From positions 1-64,000 of the forward strand of contig JAJDAZ010000014.1 in the NCBI GenBank assembly GCA_029261595.1: 64,000 bases of DNA. The letters are read 5' to 3'. Positions 10,008-18,971 of this stretch are shown piece after piece. The position numbers and the translations under genes were made by a program. The notes beneath the pieces were generated by a model, which was not told the origin of the DNA, made no database searches, and worked only from the letters and a program-made list of their open reading frames with translations. This DNA comes from Nitrospinaceae bacterium (lineage in GTDB: Bacteria > Nitrospinota > Nitrospinia > Nitrospinales > VA-1). Every line of letters starts with the position of its first letter. Positions within the stretch are counted from its first letter, which is position 1.

Positions 10008-10212
10008 GGGTTCGCCGGTTCAGGCATGAAAGCCAGGGGATGAAGATCCGAAGTTTGAGATTCGACAGGGCTCAAGCATCTTTTATTCGGGAACACATCG
10101 GTCGTGCCCGGCGCTTGACATTTTATCCGTAAGAAAAAATCCTTAAGGTCAAATCGCCCCGGTCCATGACTTTTTCCGGGCCAGGGCCGTTGAATATAAA
10201 GCAGTCGAAATC

Positions 10213-11028
10213 ATGAAAAGCCTAATCGGTTACATAGGGCAAAAGGGATTTCAGTCCCGCGACGCCGCCTTTGATTTGTTCCGGGAAATCAGCGGTCTCT
10301 ATTACCTGACCCGAGCCACCCTGTACTGCACTTTCGTAGAACCCCTCAGAGGCAAACCCAACAAGTGGGGCCCGGTATGGACCCAGATGGAGGAAGTCGG
10401 GGTCAAATCCACCGGCATCGTATTTCTCATTTCTTTCCTCATCGGCGTCATTCTGGCATTTCAATCGGCTTATCAGATGTCCCGCCTGGGCGCGCTCGAT
10501 TATGTGGGCGCCCTGGTCGGCGTGGCGGTGATAAGGGAACTTGGCCCCCTGATGACGGCACTGGTCATGGCGGGCCGGGTGGGCGCGTCGTTCACGGCGG
10601 AAATGGGGACCATGAAAGTCTCCGACGAAATTCTTGCGCTGGAAACAATGGCATTGAACCCGGTGAAATTTTTGATCACCCCCCGGTTCCTGGCGCTTCT
10701 CATCATGCTTCCCTGCCTGACCATCATGGCGGATTTAATGGGCGTCCTGGGAGGGTATGTTGTTGGAACGACCACGCTCGGCATCGACTCGGCCCCTTAC
10801 ATCAATCATTCTCTGGAAGCGATGAAGGTCACAGACATCGTGACAGGATTGATCAAGAGCGTGGTGTTTGCGGTGATCATCGTGATGGTCGGTAGTTACC
10901 TGGCGTTCATCATCGAAGGCGGAGCCGAAAAAGTCGGGGAAAACACGCGCTCCTCGGTGGTGATTTCCATGGTTTTGATTATCATTGCAGATTTATTATT
11001 CACCTCATTATTTTATTTTATCACCTGA
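10213..11028 (+). CDS. mlaE: MlaE-family phospholipid transporter permease
   Basis: Inner-membrane permease of the MCE (Mla-type) ABC system that moves phospholipids between inner and outer membranes. It has 271 residues and the MlaE hallmarks: an N-terminal interfacial helix, the segment ELGPLMTALVMAGRVGASF and about five membrane segments. Its stop codon overlaps the mlaF start (TGATG), so the two are translationally coupled. It leads the mlaE-mlaF-mlaD unit. Confidence 0.93.
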   Translation: MKSLIGYIGQKGFQSRDAAFDLFREISGLYYLTRATLYCTFVEPLRGKPNKWGPVWTQMEEVGVKSTGIVFLISFLIGVILAFQSAYQMSRLGALDYVGALVGVAVIRELGPLMTALVMAGRVGASFTAEMGTMKVSDEILALETMALNPVKFLITPRFLALLIMLPCLTIMADLMGVLGGYVVGTTTLGIDSAPYINHSLEAMKVTDIVTGLIKSVVFAVIIVMVGSYLAFIIEGGAEKVGENTRSSVVISMVLIIIADLLFTSLFYFIT

Positions 11029-11831
11029 TGATTGTTGTTAAAAATCTTTACAAGTCTTTTGGCGAAGGCGATAAAAAGATCGTCGTGCTCGACGATTTCC
11101 ACGCCCAGTTTGAAAGAGGAAAAATCACTTCCATCATCGGCGGAAGCGGAAGCGGGAAAAGCACCATCCTCAAACTGCTCATCGGTGCGTACCAGGCCGA
11201 TGCCGGGGAAATAATAGTCGATGGCGAAGACATGACCAAATTGGGCAATGACGGTTTGAACGAGGTGCGTAAAAAATTCGGCATCATGTTCCAGAGCGGG
11301 GCCTTGTTCAATTCCCTGACCGTCGAAGAAAACGTCGCCCTGCCGCTCAGGGAACACACCGATTTAAACGACAGCACCATACGCATCATGGTCAAGATGA
11401 AACTGGAGATGGTCGGGTTGCGCGGGGCGGAACATTTAAAGCCTGCCCAGTTATCCGGGGGCATGATCAAACGCATCGCGCTGGCAAGGGCCATTGCCCT
11501 CGATCCAAAAATCGTGTTTTACGATGAGCCGTCCGCCGGGCTCGACCCGATTTCCATCGGAGTGATCGACAAGCTGATCATGGACCTCAGCCGGAAAATG
11601 TGGATCACTTCCATTGTCGTCACTCATGAAATTCCCAGCGCCATGAGAATTTCTGATAAGATAATCATGCTATTCAAAGGCAAGATCATTGCGGACGGGT
11701 CCCCTGAGGAATTGGAAAACAGTTCCGACCCACGGGTCGTGCAGTTTATCAAGGGCGATCCGGACGGCCCCATTCCGTTCAGCAAGAGTCAGGTCGATTA
11801 TGGAGAAGAATTAAAACAAATGAAAATGTAA
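11028..11831 (+). CDS. mlaF: MlaF-family ABC transporter ATPase
   Basis: ATPase subunit that drives the MCE phospholipid transporter. Its 267 residues carry Walker A GGSGSGKST (about 39-47), the ABC signature LSGGMIKRIALARA, Walker B IVFYDEPSAGLDP and a switch His in VVTHE. It overlaps mlaE by one base and is followed 2 bp later by mlaD. Confidence 0.95.
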   Translation: MIVVKNLYKSFGEGDKKIVVLDDFHAQFERGKITSIIGGSGSGKSTILKLLIGAYQADAGEIIVDGEDMTKLGNDGLNEVRKKFGIMFQSGALFNSLTVEENVALPLREHTDLNDSTIRIMVKMKLEMVGLRGAEHLKPAQLSGGMIKRIALARAIALDPKIVFYDEPSAGLDPISIGVIDKLIMDLSRKMWITSIVVTHEIPSAMRISDKIIMLFKGKIIADGSPEELENSSDPRVVQFIKGDPDGPIPFSKSQVDYGEELKQMKM

Positions 11832-11833
11832 TC

Positions 11834-12961
11834 ATGGAATACAGATCTTCAGATTATAAAGCGGGGATGTTTATTTTCCTGAGCCTGATCGCCTTTGCGG
11901 TGTTCATATTCATGCTGGGCGATGTGAAGGAAAGGTTCACGCCTAAAAAAAATGTCCGGGTGGTTTTTAATTTCACGGTCGGGCTGGAAATCGGCGCCCC
12001 TGTCCGTTACGCAGGTTTGCTGGCGGGACGGGTCCAGGAAATCGACCTGCTCAATTCCCTGGATGAAGAAGGCGTCGACCGGGTGATTGTTCAGGCGCAG
12101 ATAAACCCCTCCATCAAGGTGAGGCGGGATTCTATTGCCACCATCAAAACCTCAGGTTTGATGGGCGGCCCGTACCTGGACATCCGCCCCGGCAGTTCGA
12201 GGTCTCCCGTTCTGGCTGATGGCGAGCAACTCCTGGGGCAGGATTCCTTTCAGTTCACCCAGATGGGAGATATGGTGGAGGAAGTGGTGTTGCAGGTGCG
12301 CAAATTCACCCAGCTGGCGGACTCTCTCACTGTAGACTCCAGGGATACTCTCAAGGCGTTCAAGGTCTCGCTCGAAAACCTGAACGGAATCCTGGTCGAC
12401 AACCGGGGAGAGATCCGGGAAAATTTGAAGAACCTGGCCCGTGTGTCTGGGGAACTTTATAAAGTTCTAGAAGGCAACGGCGCGAAGATCGGGCAAACCA
12501 TCGAACACATTCATTCGTTCACGAAAAAGGCCGACCGGCTGATGACCGACAAGGAAGTAAACTTCGTCAAAATCATCGAACAGACCGAAGGCCTGACGGC
12601 CCAGTTGGAAAGTCTTTTGAAAGAAAACCGGGTTGGCATCACCGAACTGGTCAAATCCATGAAAGAAGATACCGGAACCATCGCAAAAAATATCAGTTCC
12701 GCATCCAACAGTCTGGATGAAACCCTGCATCAAAGCAGTGGAATTCTGATTGAAAACCGGCGCAGTATCCTGGAAATGATACAAAACCTGAATGAGTCTT
12801 CACGCAATCTCAAAGCGATCACCGAAGACGTGAAACGCAATCCCTGGAAACTGGTCAGAAAAACGGACGAGCAATCCGAGGAAACAAAAAAAGAATTCAA
12901 GGACGGTATCAAACCCAGTAAAGTGCGCATGCAACGGCTGGATAAATTGTCGCAAAATTAG
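11834..12961 (+). CDS. mlaD: MlaD-like MCE-domain substrate-binding protein
   Basis: Membrane-anchored MCE protein forming the periplasmic lipid channel. A single N-terminal transmembrane helix (about residues 11-30) precedes the MCE domain (about 38-118, with GLEIGAPVRYAGLLAGRV and IKTSGLMGGPYLDIRPG). A long helical, coiled-coil-like tail runs to residue 375, much longer than E. coli MlaD (183 residues) and typical of longer MCE proteins. The stop codon directly abuts the start of the next gene. Confidence 0.92.
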   Translation: MEYRSSDYKAGMFIFLSLIAFAVFIFMLGDVKERFTPKKNVRVVFNFTVGLEIGAPVRYAGLLAGRVQEIDLLNSLDEEGVDRVIVQAQINPSIKVRRDSIATIKTSGLMGGPYLDIRPGSSRSPVLADGEQLLGQDSFQFTQMGDMVEEVVLQVRKFTQLADSLTVDSRDTLKAFKVSLENLNGILVDNRGEIRENLKNLARVSGELYKVLEGNGAKIGQTIEHIHSFTKKADRLMTDKEVNFVKIIEQTEGLTAQLESLLKENRVGITELVKSMKEDTGTIAKNISSASNSLDETLHQSSGILIENRRSILEMIQNLNESSRNLKAITEDVKRNPWKLVRKTDEQSEETKKEFKDGIKPSKVRMQRLDKLSQN

Positions 12962-13885
12962 ATGGAACAAACGATGCAAAACAAGTTCTCATTTATATCC
13001 ATGCGATCCCTCGGCATTCTCCTGGCGGGCCTTACGTGGGCCGGGTGCATCAATTACCCCGTCCCCAATGAAAGCCACTACAACCGGGGAGTGGAGCTTT
13101 ACGACCAGGGAAAACACGCGGAGGCCATCGACGCCTACAAGCTGGCGCTCAGAAAAAATCCCGACGACGCGTTTGCCATGTACAACCTGGCCGTCGTGTA
13201 CCAGGATCAGGGAAAATACCCGGAGGCCATCGCCCTGTATAAAAAAATTCTCGTGGATACGGAAGACACCAACAGCCGCATCAATCTGGCCTCCATCTAC
13301 TATGACCGTGGTGATCATGATCTGGCTTTTAAGGAACTCGACACCGCCGCTGAAAAAAACCGCGACAGCGCCGAACCTTTGAGCGTCCGGGGAGAGTACC
13401 TTGAGCGAGAGGGCTCCCTAGATAAGGCGGAAAGCAAATTTGTGAAAGCCCTTGCCATTGACGACCAGCACGCGCTGACCCATTTCCGTCTGGGCAGGCT
13501 TTACTGCAATCAGAAAAAAACCGGCCCCTGCCTGGAAAAACTTGAAAAGGCCGTCGAATTGGAGCCGGAAGTCCCGCTCTTTCTTGAAACCCTGGCCCGG
13601 CAAAATGAGACGCAGGGACATCTGTCGGAAGCGATCCATCTTCTGGAACGCGTTTCCGTCCTGGAACCGGACCGGGTGGACATTTTCGTTATGCTGGGAG
13701 ATTTGTATAAATCCGAAAGACGCTACAAAAACGCCCTTCGGCGCTATTGGTCCGCCATCGCGATCCAGGACAACAACCCGAGCGTCCACCGAAGCATGGC
13801 GGAGATTTATGACTGGTTGAGCGATCAGGAAAAACAGGTGCTCGAAAAACAACAGGATCAAAACTCCCTGGCAAAAAATCCCTGA
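12962..13885 (+). CDS. TPR-repeat lipoprotein
   Basis: A 307-residue protein with an N-terminal signal and probable lipid-attachment Cys (TWAGC, about residue 28), then seven or so TPR units such as HYNRGVELYDQGKHAEAIDA and AMYNLAVVYQDQGKYPEAI. It starts immediately after the mlaD stop, so it may be an outer-membrane partner of the Mla system in place of MlaA; that is inference from position only. A downstream ATG (codon 5 or 14) could also be the start. Confidence 0.7.
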   Translation: MEQTMQNKFSFISMRSLGILLAGLTWAGCINYPVPNESHYNRGVELYDQGKHAEAIDAYKLALRKNPDDAFAMYNLAVVYQDQGKYPEAIALYKKILVDTEDTNSRINLASIYYDRGDHDLAFKELDTAAEKNRDSAEPLSVRGEYLEREGSLDKAESKFVKALAIDDQHALTHFRLGRLYCNQKKTGPCLEKLEKAVELEPEVPLFLETLARQNETQGHLSEAIHLLERVSVLEPDRVDIFVMLGDLYKSERRYKNALRRYWSAIAIQDNNPSVHRSMAEIYDWLSDQEKQVLEKQQDQNSLAKNP

Positions 13886-13919
13886 CAAAACTCAAACCAG
13901 CAGTTCACCCCCCGGTTGC

Positions 13920-15449
13920 ATGCGTCCTCACCGATATTTAATTGCTTTAGGCATCGCCAGCCTGGTTTTTTATGTTGCCCTGACGGCGCTTTCCAAACAA
14001 TTCAATTGGGGGGAAGGATATGCCGACCGGCCCATTCTGGCCTATCTGACTATTTACGCTATTCTGTTTATCCTCTATGCGTTTTCCTGCAAGATCGTTT
14101 TGCAAAAACCGGATTCTGCCTCGCCCTTATGGCTCATTATTGCGATGGGACTGCTTTTCCGGGCGGCGCTCCTGCCCGCGCATCAAATCCAGGAAGATGA
14201 TGTTTATCGCTACCTGTGGGACGGCAAGGTGTTTGCCCACGGAATCAATCCGTACAAATACGCGCCCCAGGAAGCCGACAATTATCTGGAGTATAAAATA
14301 AAGGATCCCGAAGGTTTTATGGCGCATTACTCGCTAAGGGAGCGTGAGGAGCTCGACCTTCTAAATGGCTTGAAATGGGAAAGCCAACAGGCTTTGACGA
14401 CGCTGACCCGGGTGAATCATCCGGACATCCCGACCATCTATCCCCCGATGGCGCAGTTTATTTTTCGCGGCGTCGCCACCCTCAAGCCGGACAGCATTTT
14501 AGCCCTCCGGCTGACCTTTTTGGTTTTTGACCTGGCCGCTGTTTTTTTTATCATTCAAATCCTGGGTTCCCTGGGCAAGAATCCGAACCTTTGCCTGATC
14601 TATTTCTGGTCCCCCCTCGTCCTCAAAGAAACCTATAACTCCACCCACCTGGACATACTTGGAATCGCATTTTTATGCGCCGCCATCCATTTTTTGATCC
14701 TGCACCGTCATTATCTGGCGAATCTTTTACTGGCATTCAGTTTTCTGGTGAAGCTTTATCCGGTGATCCTTTTGCCATTTTTTCTGCAACGCGCCGCGTT
14801 GAAAAATGCAATCAACGGAAAACCCGTTTGGACCACTCCTCTTTATCTTACACTGATGTTCGGCATGGTCGTGGTGCTGAGCTATCTGCCCTTTTTGGAC
14901 AGCGGCCTCAAAACTTTTGAAGGACTGAAAACATTTTCCACTTACTGGCAAAGCAACGACAGCCTGTTTTCTTTGCTGGTTTATTTTTTCGGCGACGTGT
15001 TGAGATTGAAGGAAGTCCCGCAAACCTTTTTCTCCAACGACCTGCCCACGTTCGCAAGTAAAGTAAGCGTTGCTTTAGCCCTTTCCGGAGTGCTAATCTA
15101 CCTTCTTTTTAGTAGAAGTTTTCTGCAAAAGCCCCGGGAATTATTGATATTCTATTTTTTTATTTTGATGGGCTTGGTGTTTCTTTTAAGCCCGGTGCAA
15201 AACCCCTGGTATCTTTGCTGGGTCGTGCCTTTCCTGTGTGTGTTTCCCTGGCGATCGTGGATTTTATTGACCGGCCTCATGGGTTTGTACTATCTCGATT
15301 TTTATTTCGACTACCAGGACATTCCACAATATTCCCGATGGATTCCGTGGGTTGAGTACACGCCCTTTTATATCTATCTGGCATATGAAATTTTTAAACA
15401 TCGCGCCGAAGAAAAAACTGAACCGGGTGCGGTGGGGAGTCACCCTTGA
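13920..15449 (+). CDS. polytopic GT-C type glycosyltransferase
   Basis: The 509-residue membrane protein has about 11-12 hydrophobic segments. The first extracytoplasmic loop carries the acidic motif EDDVYRYLWDGKVFAHGINP (residues about 97-116), typical of GT-C enzymes that use polyprenyl-phosphate sugars (GT87/DUF2029-like mannosyltransferases). Substrate and acceptor cannot be read from the sequence. It lies 34 bp after the TPR lipoprotein gene. Confidence 0.75.
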   Translation: MRPHRYLIALGIASLVFYVALTALSKQFNWGEGYADRPILAYLTIYAILFILYAFSCKIVLQKPDSASPLWLIIAMGLLFRAALLPAHQIQEDDVYRYLWDGKVFAHGINPYKYAPQEADNYLEYKIKDPEGFMAHYSLREREELDLLNGLKWESQQALTTLTRVNHPDIPTIYPPMAQFIFRGVATLKPDSILALRLTFLVFDLAAVFFIIQILGSLGKNPNLCLIYFWSPLVLKETYNSTHLDILGIAFLCAAIHFLILHRHYLANLLLAFSFLVKLYPVILLPFFLQRAALKNAINGKPVWTTPLYLTLMFGMVVVLSYLPFLDSGLKTFEGLKTFSTYWQSNDSLFSLLVYFFGDVLRLKEVPQTFFSNDLPTFASKVSVALALSGVLIYLLFSRSFLQKPRELLIFYFFILMGLVFLLSPVQNPWYLCWVVPFLCVFPWRSWILLTGLMGLYYLDFYFDYQDIPQYSRWIPWVEYTPFYIYLAYEIFKHRAEEKTEPGAVGSHP

Positions 15450-15550
15450 CGGGTTGTCAAAATTTGTCGTTAGGGTTATATTGCCGGGGCAGAGATAGCT
15501 TGGGGTGAATCTTGAATCATTTGAGCGGATTGCAAAATGAAAGGCGATTT

Positions 15551-16060
15551 ATGGCAAACATCAGCATTGCAAAATTAAAACAACTGCTTCAGGAGGAAGA
15601 CCGGCCGCATTTAACGGATATTGACTTAACCGGTTACGATCTTTCCGGTCTCGATTTCAGCGGAGTGACCTGTGTGAAAACGAATTTCAGTAAGACGGCT
15701 TTAGTCAGAACCAAATTCGAAAAAGCTTACCTTTCAGGGTCCAATTTCACGGGAGCGGATTTGAACAGCGCCAACCTGGACGAGGCCAATCTGGAAAAAG
15801 CCAATTTCACCAAAGCCAACTTGATCAACGCCTCCTTAAGCCGGGCCAACTTAACTTCGGCAAATTTCCTCCGGGCTCATCTAAAGGAAGTGAGTTTCAC
15901 CTTTGCCAATCTCACAGGCGCTAACCTCAGCGGAGCCAATCTGGATGCCGTCTCATTTTTTGGGGCCAACCTAACGAATGCCAACCTGACTCAGGCTAAA
16001 ATGAATAAAGCCACTTTCACCAAAGCCAAAATGGACGGCATCAAAGGTTACAAACCCTGA
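15551..16060 (+). CDS. pentapeptide-repeat protein
   Basis: A 169-residue protein whose residues about 25-160 consist of A(N/D)LxxA-type pentapeptides, for example FTGADLNSANLDEANLEKAN, forming a right-handed quadrilateral beta-helix. No enzymatic or DNA-gyrase-inhibitor specific feature can be seen. I chose the ATG at 15551, which follows AAGG by 7 bp, over an upstream TTG at 15512. Confidence 0.8.
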   Translation: MANISIAKLKQLLQEEDRPHLTDIDLTGYDLSGLDFSGVTCVKTNFSKTALVRTKFEKAYLSGSNFTGADLNSANLDEANLEKANFTKANLINASLSRANLTSANFLRAHLKEVSFTFANLTGANLSGANLDAVSFFGANLTNANLTQAKMNKATFTKAKMDGIKGYKP

Positions 16061-16069
16061 AGGTCCGGA

Positions 16070-16762
16070 TCAAACCAGCTCCAGAAAAGACCGAATTTTA
16101 AGATCCGTGAACGATTCAAACCGATCGCCGCGGTCGATCAAAATCGCGTCAACACCCGCTTGCCGGGCGCCCTGTATGTCCGTTAAGGGTTCATCCCCGA
16201 TGTGGCAGGCCTCCCGTCCATCCACACCGCTCAGCCTCAAGGCTTCATCGAATATTTTTTGATCCGGCTTGGCCGACCCCACCACGGTGGACGCCAGGAT
16301 AAAATCAAAATGCCGGGCCAGACCCATGGCCTCCAGAGTATCCTGCAGGCGGGAGTCCCAGTTTGAAATGACCCCCAAAACAACTCCCCGGCGTTTCAAG
16401 GTTTCGAGAATTCCCGAGTCCAGAACATCTTCATAAACGCGCCAGCGATCCTTATTGCGGAACGCTTCGTAAACCCGGTCAAAATAAGTTTCAAAATCCT
16501 GCAACCCGCCAAAATGTTCAAATACTTGAAAAACCAGATCGCGCCAGAATTTTCTTTCGATTTCTATCCCGCTTTGACGCCCCAGAGACTCAATCCCTCC
16601 GATTTTTTTCCATTGCATCCGAAACTGACGGTCCACTTCCTCCGGCGATCCGGAAAAACCATAATCGCGGGCAAGCTCCGTATACACTTCCCCGACCGAC
16701 GGATGCACTTTGAGCAAGGTTCCTCCCACGTCGAAAAACACCGCTTTGTATCTGGTCAACAT
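16070..16762 (-). CDS. HAD-superfamily hydrolase
   Basis: A 230-residue phosphatase-like protein of HAD subfamily IA. Motif I reads FFDVGGTLLK: the nucleophile Asp is present but the second, acid/base Asp is replaced by Gly, as in the REG-2-like branch. Motif II is VISNWDS, motif III contains KPDQKIF, and motif IV is GDEPLTDIQGA. The substrate is unknown. The ATG at 16762 has a good AAGGAG site; a GTG two codons upstream overlaps that site and is less likely. Confidence 0.8.
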   Translation of the reverse strand: MLTRYKAVFFDVGGTLLKVHPSVGEVYTELARDYGFSGSPEEVDRQFRMQWKKIGGIESLGRQSGIEIERKFWRDLVFQVFEHFGGLQDFETYFDRVYEAFRNKDRWRVYEDVLDSGILETLKRRGVVLGVISNWDSRLQDTLEAMGLARHFDFILASTVVGSAKPDQKIFDEALRLSGVDGREACHIGDEPLTDIQGARQAGVDAILIDRGDRFESFTDLKIRSFLELV

Positions 16763-16942
16763 ACCCACTCCTTCTTCCTGATGAACGCCATTACCTTCCC
16801 TGTCTGCGTTTGATATTGGGATGTCATTACAGGCGATAAAGATTTTTCATGAGGAGCGAAGAATATAGAAATATCCTAAGCACGGAAAGCGGAGTCACAT
16901 CCCCAGACTATGCTTATGTGAGATAAGACGGAGGTTAGAGTA

Positions 16943-17692
16943 TCAACCGTACGTATCCCGATTGCGCTCAAAGAGGTTCAGGGCATGTTCATATTCTTCC
17001 TGCGTGTCGATTTCAAAGCAATTTCGGTCGGCCGTGGTCCAGGCCTCCAAATCAACCTCTTTGGCGAATTCAGTGAAAGGAATTTCCCAGAGCACCTTTT
17101 CGTACTCTGCTTCATGCTTCTCGTACAGGTCTATGAATTTTCTTGCGTCCTGCCCGGAAAGTTTGAAAAACCCGATCGCCTCGCCGGCAAATTTGAACTG
17201 GCTTTTCTCGGCCCCGGTCAAATGCCGTTTGGTGATGAACGCCTGGATGATGCCTGAGGGTTTCAATAACACTTTGGCGGATTCTTCATCATCGATATCC
17301 CCCGAAACAAGGGCGAAAGAGGCCGGCCCGGACTGATGCGCATAGTCCGTCAGAACCGAGCGCGGGTACAAAACATCCCCATCCAGAATCAACACGTCCC
17401 CTGAGCATTGCCGCAATGCCATCACCATTGACAGCGTGTTGCCGGTCGTTCGATACACTTTGTTGTCGATGAATTCGATGGGCATGTCGAGATTTAAGCC
17501 GCGAACATAGTCCTCTACCGTTTCTTTGTTGTGCCCCAGAACCAGATGGGCCCGGTCTATTTTGAGTTCCTGCAAACAGAAAAGGTGACGGGAAAGGAGG
17601 GTGCCGTCGCCAAACGGCAATAACGACTTGTGCGGAACATCCTGGCGGTTCAGCCGGGAGCCGTACCCGGCCAGAAGAATGATAGCTTCCAT
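16943..17692 (-). CDS. nucleotidyltransferase (sugar-phosphate or choline-phosphate type)
   Basis: A 249-residue GT-A-like NTP transferase. The N-terminal nucleotide loop is ILLAGYGSRLNRQ, followed by PHKSLLPFGDGTLL with the substrate-binding Lys, and the metal-binding segment is VLILDGDVLYP. The size and these motifs resemble LicC-type phosphocholine cytidylyltransferases and small sugar-1-phosphate nucleotidyltransferases; I cannot choose between them. It begins 12 bp after the toroid-like gene, so the two are probably one operon. Confidence 0.75.
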   Translation of the reverse strand: MEAIILLAGYGSRLNRQDVPHKSLLPFGDGTLLSRHLFCLQELKIDRAHLVLGHNKETVEDYVRGLNLDMPIEFIDNKVYRTTGNTLSMVMALRQCSGDVLILDGDVLYPRSVLTDYAHQSGPASFALVSGDIDDEESAKVLLKPSGIIQAFITKRHLTGAEKSQFKFAGEAIGFFKLSGQDARKFIDLYEKHEAEYEKVLWEIPFTEFAKEVDLEAWTTADRNCFEIDTQEEYEHALNLFERNRDTYG

Positions 17693-17704
17693 GACTTGAG
17701 GGGT

Positions 17705-18673
17705 TTATTTACTGTAAGCCCAGAAATGAGACATCGGTTCGCCGGAACAATACCTTTTGAATTTTAAAAGCGTGTCCAGACCATCGGCGGTGCGCTCGAC
17801 ATTACTGGGCTCGTCTGGGAAATCCCCCCAGCCAGCTTCATTTTTCTCATCCATCAGCCAGCGCACGCCCTTTTCAATAATAGAAGTGTATTTCTCCCGC
17901 CGGTTGAACGTGTCCGAGACCAGCATCAGGTTGCGGCAGGCGTCCATCGTGTGGTCCATGTTTTCATTGTCCCACGATCCATTGGCGGCCTGTTCCCCTG
18001 CAAGCGATTCGGCGGCGTCCATGCAAAGTTTTTCCGCGTAGTCGATGCCGTCCATGAAATACGCGGGGACGAGTGTGTACTGCATAAGATGTGCGGTGGT
18101 TTCGATGCCCGCCGGGTGAAAGGTATCGTCTTTCCACAACCCGGAATCTTTCTGCCAGCTTTTGATGAACTCAAAGCCCCGCTTTCTGGCGGCATTGATT
18201 CTTTCCTCATCCTGCCTGTCATGCGTCACCTGATAAATGGTGAGAAAGCAGGTCACAGAACAGGTGGTGTCGAGATGGGACCATTCCGGGTCCGCCCAAT
18301 GCCCGTCTTGTTCCTGAACGGAAAGTACGTATTCCAAAGCGCGTTGGATGCTCTCCTCAATGGCGGGGTCTTTTAACACCATGTTGCCCCGGCAAAGTTT
18401 CAAGGCGACAAAGGTCGTGATCCACATTGAGGTCTGGTTGGCATGGGACTGTTTGGACCAGCCTCCATCGGGGTTCTGCACTCTGACGCATTCCTGAAAC
18501 TCCGTCCCCAGAGACTGGGTGCGATCCAGATGCAAAATGCACCGCAATATATGCTCCAGAACCTCCATGTCCTGCTCCCCATCATGAAGGCTCCATTCAT
18601 TTCTTTTGGAGTCCAGATATTTCCACTCACTCTCAATTAATTGATCCAGCTGTTCTGACGCAATCACGGTCAT
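17705..18673 (-). CDS. alpha/alpha-toroid protein of the prenyltransferase/squalene-cyclase repeat type
   Basis: The 322-residue protein contains four or more QW-like repeats (VQNPDGGWS, VQEQDGHWAD, EQAANGSWDN, NEAGWGDFPD). These are found in squalene-hopene cyclases and related helical barrels. It is half the size of a cyclase and the DxDD catalytic motif is absent, so it is unlikely to cyclise squalene itself. It could be a binding barrel or a small terpenoid-related enzyme. It probably forms an operon with the following nucleotidyltransferase gene. Confidence 0.65.
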   Translation of the reverse strand: MTVIASEQLDQLIESEWKYLDSKRNEWSLHDGEQDMEVLEHILRCILHLDRTQSLGTEFQECVRVQNPDGGWSKQSHANQTSMWITTFVALKLCRGNMVLKDPAIEESIQRALEYVLSVQEQDGHWADPEWSHLDTTCSVTCFLTIYQVTHDRQDEERINAARKRGFEFIKSWQKDSGLWKDDTFHPAGIETTAHLMQYTLVPAYFMDGIDYAEKLCMDAAESLAGEQAANGSWDNENMDHTMDACRNLMLVSDTFNRREKYTSIIEKGVRWLMDEKNEAGWGDFPDEPSNVERTADGLDTLLKFKRYCSGEPMSHFWAYSK

Positions 18674-18775
18674 GTTAAATCTCTTAAAAATAAAATGGAT
18701 TTAGTAAGGAGGTAATTGTTTCGCGAAGGTTGATTATATGATGAGTCAAATATTTACTCAACCCAATTCCTTAAG

Positions 18776-18840
18776 CCCCGTTACACGGGGAGAAAGCTTG
18801 GGCCTGACGCTACGCGAGGCCCTGAGAATATCTCTATGAA
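18776..18840 (+). repeat. intergenic repeat family A, copy 1
   Basis: It begins with the hairpin CCCCGTTACACGGGG and continues with AAGCTTGGGCCTGACGCTAC and a GGCC...GGCCC-type second stem. A near copy is found at 28056-28120, with shorter relatives at 37291 and 39903. It lies in a 298-bp gap between two minus-strand genes. Confidence 0.7.
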
Positions 18841-18905
18841 AACATTCAAGGGATACGCTTCGCTCTGGAGTCTCTGAATTATAGGGAAACTATCAATTTC
18901 TCAAT

Positions 18906-18956
18906 AATCCATCGCACGTTGACATCAGGTCCAGCGGGGTCCAGCGTCACGCTGGC
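18906..18956 (+). repeat. intergenic repeat family B, copy 1
   Basis: AATCCATCGCACGTTGACAT is followed by GGTCCAGCG and the palindrome CCAGCGTCACGCTGG. An inverted copy lies at 39339-39380 and a third, partial copy at 63936-63974. This copy has an internal partial duplication of GGTCCAGCG. Confidence 0.7.
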
Positions 18957-18971
18957 CGCGGGGAGAAAAAA

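Noticed and set aside
17705-18673. Squalene-hopene cyclase
   Set aside because: Half the expected length and lacks the DxDD motif, although hpnH shows that hopanoids are made.
18776-18956. CRISPR array
   Set aside because: Repeats are single palindromic units without regular spacers and no cas gene is nearby.
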